From Agelas oroides (Eukaryota; Porifera; Demospongiae; Agelasida; Agelasidae): a stretch of 64,000 nucleotides of DNA. Shown piece by piece: positions 1-8,000 of this stretch (position 1 is its first letter; each line of letters begins with the position of its first letter). The stretch is taken from assembly GCA_949130485.1 (NCBI GenBank), contig OX422192.1:6735085-6799084 (forward strand), in the 5' to 3' direction. Under the pieces are notes generated by a model, which saw only the letters and a program-made list of their open reading frames with translations, was not told where the DNA came from and made no database searches. Position numbers and translations under genes: made by a program.

Positions 1-480
1 AGAGACAAGGTAGAATGTAGTAGACCCAAGTAAAACAAAGTGGAGCCATGGTAGAGTGAAGTAGAGTGAAGTAGAGTCGAGTAGAGCCATGGTAGAGTAT
101 AGTAGAGTCAAGTAGAGTAAAGAAGAGACAATGTAGAATAAAGTAGAGTCACGTACAGCCATGGTAGAATGGAATAGAGACATGGTAGAAAGTAGTAGAG
201 TCATGTAGAGTCACGTGTAGCCATGGTAGAATGCAGTAGAGCCATGGTAGAGTATAGTAGAGTAAAGTAGAGCTAAGTGGAGCAATGGTAGAGTGAAGTA
301 GAGTCGAGTAGAGCCATGGTAGAGAATAGTAGAGTCAAGTAGAGTCAAGAAGAGACATGGTAGAATGTAGTAGACTCACGTAGATCTGTGGTAAAATGGA
401 AGAGTGACATGGTAGAGAGTAGTAGAGTCATGTAGAGCCAAGAAGAGCCATGGTAGAGTGTAGTAGAGTAAAGTAGAGTT
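1..480 (+). repeat. Type B satellite block (partial, runs off the left edge)
   Basis: Base 1 corresponds to base 7522 at a constant offset of 7521, so the window opens inside the last part of a B block like the one ending near 8000. It contains the B-type monomers GTAAAACAAAG and the A-rich GTAGAATAAAG, and lacks the CCATATAGTAGAGG block that marks type A. Confidence 0.7.
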
Positions 481-1960
481 AAGTAGAGCCATGGTAGAGT
501 ATAGTAGAGTCAAGTAGAGTCAAGAAGAGACATGGTAGAATGTAGTAGAGTCACGTAGATCCATGGTAGAATGGAAGAGTGACATGGTAGACAGTAGTAG
601 AGTCATGTAGAGCCAAGTAGAGCCACGGTAGAGTGTAGTAGACCCAAGTACAACAAAGTGGAGCCATATAGTAGAGGGAAGTAGAGTGAAGTAGAGTCGA
701 GTAGAGCCATGGTAGAGTATAGTACAGTCAAGTAGAGTCAAGAAGAGACATGGTAGAATGTTGTAGAGTCACGTAGATCCGTGGTAGAATGGATGAGACA
801 CATGGAAGAGAGTAGTAGAGACATATAGAGCCATGGTAGAGTGCAGTAGAGTGAAGTAGAGCCAACTAGAGACATTGTAGAACGTAGTAGAGTCACGTAG
901 AGCCATGGTACAATGGAATAGAGACATGGTAGAGAGTAGTAGAGTCATGTAGAGTCAAGTGTAGCGATGGTTGAATGGAGTAGAGCCATGGTAGTGTGTT
1001 TTAAACCCAAGTAGAACCAAGTAGAGCCATGGTAGAGTATAGTAAATTAAAGTAGAGTTAAGTGGAGCCATATAGTACATGGATATAGAGTGAAGTAGAG
1101 TCGAGTAGAGCCATGGTAGAGTATAGTAGAGTCAAGTAGAGTCAAGAAGAGACATGGTAGAATGTAGTAGAGTCACGTAGATCCATGGTAGAATGGAAGA
1201 GTGACATGGTAGACAGTAGTAGAGTCATGTAGAGCCAAGTAGAGCCACGGTAGAGTGTATTAGACCCAAGTACAACAAAGTGGAGCCATATAGTAGAGGG
1301 ATGTAGAGTGAAGTAGAGTCGAGTAGAGCCATGGTAGAGTATAGTAGAGTCAAGTAGAGTCAAGAAGAGTCATTGTAGAATGTTGTAGAGTCACGTAGAT
1401 CCGTGGTAGAATGGAAGAGTGACATGGTAGAGAGTAGTACAGTCATGTAGAGCCAAGAAGAACCATGGTAGAGTGTAGCAGAGTAAAGTAGAGTTAAGTA
1501 GAGCCATGGTAGAGTATAGTAGAGTCAAGTAGAATCAAGAAGAGACATGGTAGAATGTAGTAGAGTCACGTAGATCCATGGTAGAATGGAAGAGTGACAT
1601 GGTAGACAGTAGTAGAGTCATGTAGAGCCAAGTAGAGCCACGGTAGAGTGTATTAGACCCAAGTACAACAAAGTGGAGCCATATAGTAGAGGGATGTAGA
1701 GTGAAGTAGAGTCGAGTAGAGCCATGGTAGAGTATAGTAGAGTCAAGTAGAGTCAAGAAGAGACATGGTAGAATGTAGTAGAGTCACGTAGATCCGTGGT
1801 AGAATGGATGAGACACATGGTAGAGAGTAGTAGAGACATGTAGAGCCATGGTAGAGTGCAGTAGAGTGAAGTAGAGCCAAGTAGAGACATTGTAGAACGT
1901 AGTAGAGTCACGTAGAGCCATGGTACAATGGAATAGAGACATGGTAGAGAGTAGTAGAGT
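480..1960 (+). repeat. Type A higher-order block
   Basis: Three A cores begin at about 520, 1142 and 1535, spaced 622 and 393 bp, each carrying CCATATAGTAGAGG. Two TTTAAA landmarks at 1000 and 2015 are 1015 bp apart (393+622). It is collinear with 8434-9670 at offset 7914. Relative to that copy, one 393-bp unit is missing at the left, because the preceding flank matches at offset 7521. Confidence 0.8.
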
Positions 1961-3105
1961 CATGTAGAGTCAAATGTAGCGATGGTAGAATGGAGTAGAG
2001 CCATGGTAGTGTGTTTTAAACCCAAGTATTGAACCAACGAGAGCCATGGTAGAGTATAGTAAATTAAAGTAGAGTTAAGTGGAGCCATGGTAGAGTGAAG
2101 TAGAGTGAAGTAGAGTCGAGTAGAGCCATGGTAGAGTATAGTAGAGACAAGTAAAGTCAAGAAGAGAGATGGTAGAATGTAGTAGAGCCATTTAGAGCCA
2201 TGGTAGAATGGAATAGAGACATGGTAGAGAGTAGTAGAGTCATGTAGAGTCAAGTAGAGCCATGGTAGAGTGTAGTAGAGTAAAGTAAAGCTGAGTGGAA
2301 CCATGGTAGAGTGAGGTAGAGCCAAGTAGAGACATGGTAGAATGTAGTCTAGTCACGTAGAGCCATGGTAGAATGGAATAGTAACATGATAGAGAGTAGT
2401 AGAGTCATGTAGAGTCACGTGTAGCCATGGTAGAATGGAGTATAGCCATGGTAGAGTGTAGTAGACCCAACTAGAACAAAGTAGAGCCATGGTAGAGTGT
2501 AGTAGAGTAAAGTAGAGCTAAGTGGAGCCATGGTAGAGTGAAGTAGAGTCGAGTAGAGCCATGGTAGAGTATAGTAGAATCAAGTAGAGTCAAAAAGAGA
2601 CATGGTAGAATGTGGTAGAGTCACGTAGATCCGTACTAGAATGGAAGAGAGACATGGTAGAGAGTAGTAGAGTCATGTAGAGCCAAGTAGAGCCATGGTA
2701 GAGTGTAGTAGAGTAAAGTAAAGCTGAGTGGAACCATGGTAGAGTGAAGTAGAGCCAAGTAGAGACATGGTAGAATGAAGTAGAGTCATGTAGAGCCATG
2801 GTAGAATGCAATAGAAACATGGTAGAGTGTAGTAGAGTCATCTAGAGTCACGTGTAGCCATGGTAGAATGGAGTAGAGCCATGGTAATGTGTTGTAGACC
2901 CAAGTAGAGCCATGGTAGAGTGTAGTAGAGTAAAATAGAGTTAAGTTGAGCCATGGTAGAGTGAAGTAGAGTGAAGTAGAGTCGAATAGAGCCATGGTAG
3001 AGTATAATAGAATCAAGTAGAGTCAAGAAGAGACATGGTAGAATGTAGTAGAGTCACGTAGATCCGTGGTAGAATGGAAGAGACACACGGTAGAGAGTAG
3101 TAGAG

Positions 3106-3125
3106 TCATGTAGAGCCATGGTAGA
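3106..3125 (+). repeat. Site of loss of one 10-bp monomer
   Basis: Here the array reads TCATGTAGAGCCATGG. All comparable copies (for example near 5500 and 20955) have an extra CCAAGTAGAG monomer between GTAGAG and CCATGG. The offset to the 20-kb copy changes from 17843 to 17853 at this point, which confirms an exact 10-bp difference. Confidence 0.85.
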
Positions 3126-4172
3126 GTGTAGTAGACCCAAGTACAACAAAGTGGAGCCATGGTAGAGTGAAGTAGAGTGAAGTAGAGTCGAGTAGAGCCA
3201 TGGTAGAGTATAGTAGAGTCAAGTAGAGTAAAGACGAGACATGGTAGAATAAAGTAGAGTCACGTACAGCCATGGTAGAATGGAATAGAGACATGGTAGA
3301 AAGTAGTAGAGTCATGTAGAGTCAAGTGTAGCTATGGTAGAATGGAGTAGAACCATGGTAGAGTGTAGTAGACCAAAGTAGAACAAAGTAGAGCCATGGT
3401 AGAGTGTAGTAGAGTAATGTAGAGCTAAGTGGAGCCATGGTAGAGTGAAGTAGAGTCGAGTAGAGCCATGGTAGAGAATAGTAGAGTCAAGTAGAGTCAA
3501 GAAGAGACATGGTAGATTGTAGTAGACTCACGTAGATCTGTGGTAGAATGGAAGAGTGACATGGCAGAGAGTAGTAGAGTCACGTAGAGCCAAGAAGAGC
3601 CATGGTAGAGTGTAGTAGAGTAAAGTAGAGTTAAGTAGAGCCATGGTAGAGTATAGTAGAGTCAAGTAGAGTCAAGAAGAGACATGGTAGAATGTAGTAG
3701 AGTCACGTAGATCCGTGGTAGAATGGATGAGACACATGGTAGAGAGTAGTAGAGACATGTAGAGCCATGGTAGAGTGCAGTAGAGTGAAGTAGAGCCAAG
3801 TAGAGACATTGTAGAACGTAGTAGAGTCACGTAGAGCCATGGTACAATGGAATAGAGACATCGTAGAGAGTAGTAGAGTCATGTAGAGTCAAATGTAGCG
3901 ATGGTAGAATGGAGTAGAGCCATGGTAGTGTGTTTTAAACCCAAGTATTGAACCAAGTAGAGCCATGGTAGAGTATAGTAAATTAAAGTAGAGTTAAGTG
4001 GAGCCATGGTAGAGTGAAGTAGAGTGAAGTAGAGTCGAGTAGAGCCATGGTAGAGTATAGTAGAGACAAGTAAAGTCAAGAAGAGAGATGGTAGAATGTA
4101 GTAGAGCCATTTAGAGCCATGGTAGAATGGAATAGAGACATGGTAGAGAGTAGTAGAGTCATGTAGAGTCAA

Positions 4173-4178
4173 GTAGAG
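4173..4178 (+). repeat. Left target-site duplication (GTAGAG)
   Basis: GTAGAG precedes the insert and is repeated directly after it at 4851-4856. The uninterrupted homologous site at 22026-22031 has a single GTAGAG in the context CAA-GTAGAG-CCATGG, so one copy was added on insertion. The duplication is 6 bp if the element begins with T at 4179 and ends at 4850. It is 5 bp (TAGAG) if the element ends with G at 4851. Confidence 0.75.
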
Positions 4179-4179
4179 T

Positions 4180-4193
4180 AGTGGCGGATCTAG
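4180..4193 (+). repeat. Left terminal inverted repeat of the insert
   Basis: AGTGGCGGATCTAG. It pairs with 4837-4850 with one mismatch (C/T at the eleventh base). The preceding base is T at 4179; the matching outer base at the right end would give C, so a longer CAGTGGCGG end with a C-to-T change is possible. Confidence 0.85.
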
Positions 4194-4220
4194 AAATTTA
4201 GAAAGGGGGGTTCAGTTACT

Positions 4221-4237
4221 GGCGCGCGAAGCGCGCC
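4221..4237. repeat. GC-rich perfect hairpin near the left end
   Basis: GGCGCGC at 4221-4227 and GCGCGCC at 4231-4237 are exact reverse complements around a GAA loop. A matching GGCGCGCC palindrome sits near the other end at 4606-4613. Confidence 0.85.
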
Positions 4238-4307
4238 GGAAATTTTTTGGGTTGCCACGCCCACTTTCGGTCACGCGAACGCAATAAAATATAGCTGGAA
4301 GGCCGAA

Positions 4308-4323
4308 CCGAGGGGTCTGTCAC
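4308..4323. repeat. Internal inverted repeat, left arm
   Basis: CCGAGGGGTCTGTCAC is the reverse complement of 4614-4629 at 14 of 16 positions. Both mismatches are C/T transitions. The arm's complement starts GTGACAGAC, a degenerate form of the GTGGCGGA motif found in the outer termini. Confidence 0.75.
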
Positions 4324-4327
4324 AAAA

Positions 4328-4339
4328 GAAATCTCGTAC
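4328..4339 (+). repeat. 12-bp direct repeat, copy 1 (GAAATCTCGTAC)
   Basis: Identical to 4589-4600. The two copies bracket the AT-rich and 20-bp-repeat middle of the element (4340-4588). This could be the footprint of a nested insertion or part of the element's original design. Confidence 0.8.
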
Positions 4340-4353
4340 ACTGTCGGACAGTG
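4339..4353. repeat. Perfect 7-bp-arm hairpin
   Basis: CACTGTC G GACAGTG, starting on the last base of the first 12-bp direct repeat. Confidence 0.85.
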
Positions 4354-4357
4354 TTGT

Positions 4358-4383
4358 TTTAGTTAACTATAACTTTAACTAAA
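4358..4383. repeat. AT-rich 9-bp-arm inverted repeat
   Basis: TTTAGTTAA at 4358-4366 and TTAACTAAA at 4375-4383 are exact reverse complements with an 8-bp loop. It lies in the AT-rich middle of the insert. Confidence 0.8.
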
Positions 4384-4491
4384 TACATTTTAGTATGGCC
4401 TTTTTAAAAAAATTACAACTAACTAAAATTTTTTGCTAAGCTGGGAACTATAACTAAAATATCCAAGAACATACAAGAAGAAACCTGTCGG

Positions 4492-4571
4492 CTGAAATCC
4501 AGAAATCCAAACTGAAATCCAGAAATCCAAACTGAAATCCAGAAATCCACTCTGAAATCCGAAATCCACGT
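4492..4571 (+). repeat. 20-bp tandem repeat with a GAAATCC core
   Basis: CTGAAATCC starts at 4492, 4512, 4532 and 4552, exactly 20 bp apart, with AGAAATCCA between. The GAAATCC core thus recurs about every 10 bp, then becomes irregular up to the palindrome at 4572-4588. Tandem repeats inside short transposons are common and often vary in number between copies. Confidence 0.9.
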
Positions 4572-4588
4572 GAAATCCAGTGGATTTC
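4572..4588. repeat. Perfect 8-bp-arm palindrome ending the 20-bp repeat
   Basis: GAAATCCA G TGGATTTC. The right arm inverts the GAAATCCA core of the tandem repeat. Confidence 0.85.
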
Positions 4589-4600
4589 GAAATCTCGTAC
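4589..4600 (+). repeat. 12-bp direct repeat, copy 2 (GAAATCTCGTAC)
   Basis: Exact match to 4328-4339, 261 bp away. Confidence 0.8.
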
Positions 4601-4613
4601 GCCGAGGCGCGCC

Positions 4614-4629
4614 GTGGCGGACCCCTCGG
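4614..4629. repeat. Internal inverted repeat, right arm
   Basis: GTGGCGGACCCCTCGG pairs with 4308-4323 (14/16). Its first eight bases, GTGGCGGA, repeat the outer TIR motif in direct orientation. The last ~237 bp of the insert are therefore themselves bounded by inverted GTGGCGGA motifs. Confidence 0.75.
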
Positions 4630-4803
4630 GCCGAACTGAATATCTCGAAGCAACTCTAGGCCTAGTCAAACGTCTGGAGATCAGTAAGGAACTGATACGT
4701 GAGTGTGTAACTGTGCCTGGTTGTTGTTGCTGCATGCCACTGCTGCATAATCATTTGATGGACTCGTGCAGTTATGTACGCAAAAATACATTACTAGCCG
4801 CCA

Positions 4804-4829
4804 AAGGGGGGTGCATTTGCACCCCCCTT
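4804..4829. repeat. Subterminal 12-bp-arm hairpin
   Basis: AAGGGGGGTGCA at 4804-4815 and TGCACCCCCCTT at 4818-4829 are exact reverse complements with a TT loop, followed by a further C-run just before the right terminal repeat. The left end has a G-run (4205-4210) at a comparable distance but no hairpin of this kind there. Confidence 0.88.
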
Positions 4830-4836
4830 ACCCCCC

Positions 4837-4850
4837 CTAAATCCGCCACT
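4837..4850 (-). repeat. Right terminal inverted repeat of the insert
   Basis: CTAAATCCGCCACT; its complement AGTGGCGGATTTAG matches the left end at 13 of 14 bases. Confidence 0.85.
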
Positions 4851-4856
4851 GTAGAG
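4851..4856 (+). repeat. Right target-site duplication (GTAGAG)
   Basis: Second copy of the target; the satellite continues with CCATGGTAGAGTG exactly as at 22032 onward. Confidence 0.75.
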
Positions 4857-7800
4857 CCATGGTAGAGTGTAGTAGAGTAAAGTAAAGCTGAGTGGAACCA
4901 TGGTAGAGTGAAGTAGAGCCAAGTAGAGACATGGTAGAATGTAGTAGAGTCACGTAGAGCCATGGTAGAATGGAATAGTAACATGGTAGAGAGTAGTAGA
5001 GTCATGTAGAGTCACGTGTAGCCATGGTAGAATGGAGTAGAGCCATGGTAGAGTGTAGTAGACCCAAGTAGAACAAAGTAGAGCCATGGTAGAGTGTAGT
5101 AGAGTAAAGTAGAGCTAAGTGGAGCCATGGTAGAGTGAAGTAGAGCCAAGTAGAGTCATGGTAGAATGAAGTAGAGTCATGTAGAGCCATGGTAGAATGC
5201 AATAGAAACATGGTAGAGTGTAGTAGAGTAATCTAGAGTCACGTGTAGCCATGGTAGAATGGAGTAGAGCCATGGTAATGTGTTGTAGACCCAAGTAGAG
5301 CCATGGTAGAGTGTAGTAGAGTAAAATAGAGTTAAGTTGAGCCATGGTAGAGTGAAGTAGAGTGAAGTAGAGTCGAATAGAGCCATGGTAGAGTATAATA
5401 GAATCAAGTAGAGTCAAGAAGAGACATGGTAGAATGTAGTAGAGTCACGTAGATCCGTGGTAGAATGGAAGAGACACACGGTAGAGAGTAGTAGAGTCAT
5501 GTAGAGCCAAGTAGAGCCATGGTAGAGTGTAGTAGACCCAAGTACAACAAAGTGGAGCCATGGTAGAGTGAAGTAGAGTGAAGTAGAGTCGAGTAGAGCC
5601 ATGGTAGAGTATAGTAGAGTCAAGTAGAGTAAAGAAGAGACATGGTAGAATAAAGTAGAGTCACGTACAGCCATGGTAGAATGGAATAGAGACATGGTAG
5701 AAAGTAGTAGAGTCATGTAGAGTCAAGTGTAGCCATGGTAGAATGGAGTAGAACCATGGTAGAGTGTAGTAGACCAAAGTAGAACAAAGTAGAGCCATGG
5801 TAGAGTGTAGTAGAGTAATGTAGAGCTAAGTGGAGCCATGGTAGAGTGAAGTAGAGTCGAGTAGAGCCATGGTAGAGAATAGTAGAGTCAAGTAGAGTCA
5901 AGAAGAGACATGGTAGATTGTAGTAGACTCACGTAGATCTGTGGTAGAATGGAAGAGTGACATGGTAGAGAGTAGTAGAGTCATGTAGAGCCAAGAAGAG
6001 CCATGGTAGAGTGTAGTAGAGTAAAGTAGAGTTAAGTAGAGCCATGGTAGAGTATAGTAGAGTCAAGTAGAGTCAAGAAGAGACATGGTAGAATGTAGTA
6101 GAGTCACGTAGATCCGTGGTAGAATGGATGAGACACATGGTAGAGAGTAGTAGAGACATATAGAGCCATGGTAGAGTGCAGTAGAGTGAAGTAGAGCCAA
6201 GTAGAGACATTGTAGAATGTAGTAGAGTCACGTAGAGCCATGGTACAATGGAATAGAGACATGGTAGAGAGTAGTAAAGTCATGTAGAGTCAAGTGTAGC
6301 GATGGTAGAATGGAGTAGAGCCATGGTAGTGTGCTTTAAACCCAAGTAGAACCAAGTAGAGCCATGGTAGAGTGTAGTAAATTAAAGTAGAGTTAAGTGG
6401 AGCCATGGTAGAGTGAAGTAGAGTGAAGTAGAGTCGAGTAGAGCCATGGTAGAGTATAGTTGAGACAAGTAAAGTCAAGAAGAGAGATGGTAGAATGTAG
6501 TAGAGCCATGTAGAGCCATGGTAGAAAGGAATAGAGACATGGTAGAGAGTAGTAGAGTCATGTAGAGTCAAGTAGAGCCATGGTAGAGTGTAGTAGAGTA
6601 AAGTAAAGCTGAGTGGAACCATGGTAGAGTGAAGTAGAGCCAAGTAGAGACATGGTAGAATGTAGTAGAGTCACGTAGAGCCATGGTAGAATGGAATAGT
6701 AACATGGTAGAGAGTAGTAGAGTCATGTAGAGTCACGTGTAGCCATGGTAGAATGGAGTAGAGCCATGGTAGAGTGTAGTAGACCCAAGTAGAACAAAGT
6801 AGAGCCATGGTAGAGTGTAGTAGACTAAAGTAGAGCTAAGTGGAGCCATGGTAGAGTGAAGTAGAGTCGAGTAGAGCCATGGTAGAGTATAGTAGAGTCA
6901 AGTAGAATCAAGAAGAGAAATGGTACAATGTGGTAGAGTCACGTAGATCCATACTAGAATGGAAGAGAGACATGGTAGAGAGTAGTAGAGTCATGTAGAG
7001 CCAAGTAGAGCCATGGTAGAGTGTAGTAGAGTAAAGTAAAACTGAGTGGAATCATGGTAGAGTGAAGTAGAGCCAAGTAGAGACATGGTAGAATGAAGTA
7101 GAGTCATATAGAGCCATGGTAGAATGCAATAGAAACATGGTAGAGTGTAGTAGAGTCATCTAGAGTCACGTGTAGCCATGGTAGAATGGAGTAAAGCCAT
7201 GGTAAAGTGTTGTAGACCCAAGTAGAGCCATGGTAGAGTGTAGTAGAGTAAAATAGAGTTAAGTTGAGCCTTGGTAGAGTGAAGTAGAGTGAAGTAGAGT
7301 CGAATAGAGCCATGGTAGAGTATAATAGAATCAAGTAGAGTCAAGAAGAGACATGGTAGAATGTAGTAGAGTCACGTAGATCCGTGGTAGAATGGAAGAG
7401 ACACACGGTAGAGAGTAGTAGAGTCATGTTGAGCCAAGTAGAGCCATGGTAGAGTGTAGTAGTGTAAAGTAAAGCTAAGTGGAGCCATGGTAGAGTGAGG
7501 TAGAGTGAAGTAGAGCCAAGTAGAGACAAGGTAGAATGTAGTAGACCCAAGTAAAACAAAGTGGAGCCATGGTAGAGTGAAGTAGAGTGAAGTAGAGTCG
7601 AGTAGAGCCATGGTAGAGTATAGTAGAGTCAAGTAGAGTAAAGAAGAGACAATGTAGAATAAAGTAGAGTCACGTACAGCCATGGTAGAATGGAATAGAG
7701 ACATGGTAGAAAGTAGTAGAGCCATGTAGAGTCACGTGTAGCCATGGTAGAATGCAGTAGAGCCATGGTAGAGTGTAGTAGAGTAAAGTAGAGCTAAGTG

Positions 7801-8000
7801 GAGCAATGGTAGAGTGAAGTAGAGTCGAGTAGAGCCATGGTAGAGAATAGTAGAGTCAAGTAGAGTCAAGAAGAGACATGGTAGAATGTAGTAGACTCAC
7901 GTAGATCTGTGGTAAAATGGAAGAGTGACATGGTAGAGAGTAGTAGAGTCATGTACAGCCAAGAAGAGCCATGGTAGAGTGTAGTAGAGTAAAGTAGAGT
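4857..8000 (+). repeat. Type B satellite block, right of the insertion
   Basis: Continues the interrupted B block. From about 5414 it is collinear with 14822 onward (offset 9408, later 9420 and 9307), with 27261 onward (21847, later 21919) and with 50581 onward (45167). The TTTAAA landmark is in the CTTTAAA form at 6335-6340, distinguishing this B lineage from the GTTTTAAA form at 3934. Confidence 0.75.

Larger units (their letters stand above)
1960..4178 (+). repeat. Type B satellite block, left of the insertion
   Basis: Collinear with 19803-22031 (offset 17843, then 17853 after a 10-bp monomer loss near 3111-3119). It carries B-specific segments such as GTAATGTGTTGTAGACCC near 2885 and GTAAAGCTGAGTGGAACC near 2285 and 2715, plus a TTTAAA landmark at 3934-3939. 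It also shares the private variant TAAAGACGAGAC (near 3230) with copies near 21085, 58515 and 61910. Confidence 0.75.
4179..4850. mobile_element. 672-bp non-autonomous DNA transposon (MITE-like) inserted in the satellite
   Basis: Sequence and base composition change abruptly at both edges, and the satellite resumes exactly where it stopped. The ends are inverted repeats: AGTGGCGGATCTAG at left and, on the opposite strand, AGTGGCGGATTTAG at right, 13 of 14 identical. The interior holds several perfect hairpins, a 20-bp tandem repeat, an AT-rich middle and G/C runs near each end. No transposase-like open frame is present, so it would depend on a transposase in trans. The TIR resembles ends seen in hAT-like elements, but those normally make 8-bp duplications whereas 5-6 bp is seen here, so the superfamily is unassigned. 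Only one copy is in the window. Confidence 0.85.

Noticed and set aside
4221..4237. Rho-independent terminator (GC hairpin followed by a T-rich stretch)
   Set aside because: The hairpin is followed by GGAAATTTTTT, but there is no gene upstream and the context is a eukaryotic transposon.
4423..4735. 76- and 93-codon minus-strand frames in the insert
   Set aside because: Much of each is the 20-bp tandem repeat read as an FQ/WIS-rich peptide. The two overlap in different frames, with no transposase signature.
4179..4850. Helitron
   Set aside because: The one-sided subterminal hairpin is suggestive, but both ends are inverted repeats and the target is duplicated, neither of which is expected for Helitrons.
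4179..4850. Confident hAT assignment
   Set aside because: The end sequence is reminiscent, but the observed duplication is 5-6 bp rather than 8, and there is no transposase in the window.
4614..4865. 83-codon plus-strand frame in the insert
   Set aside because: It starts in an inverted repeat, crosses the subterminal hairpin and right terminal repeat, and ends in satellite. No domain is recognisable and the composition is not protein-like.
4772..5005. Minus-strand frame joining satellite to the insert end
   Set aside because: A chimera of satellite and transposon terminus created by the insertion; not a gene.
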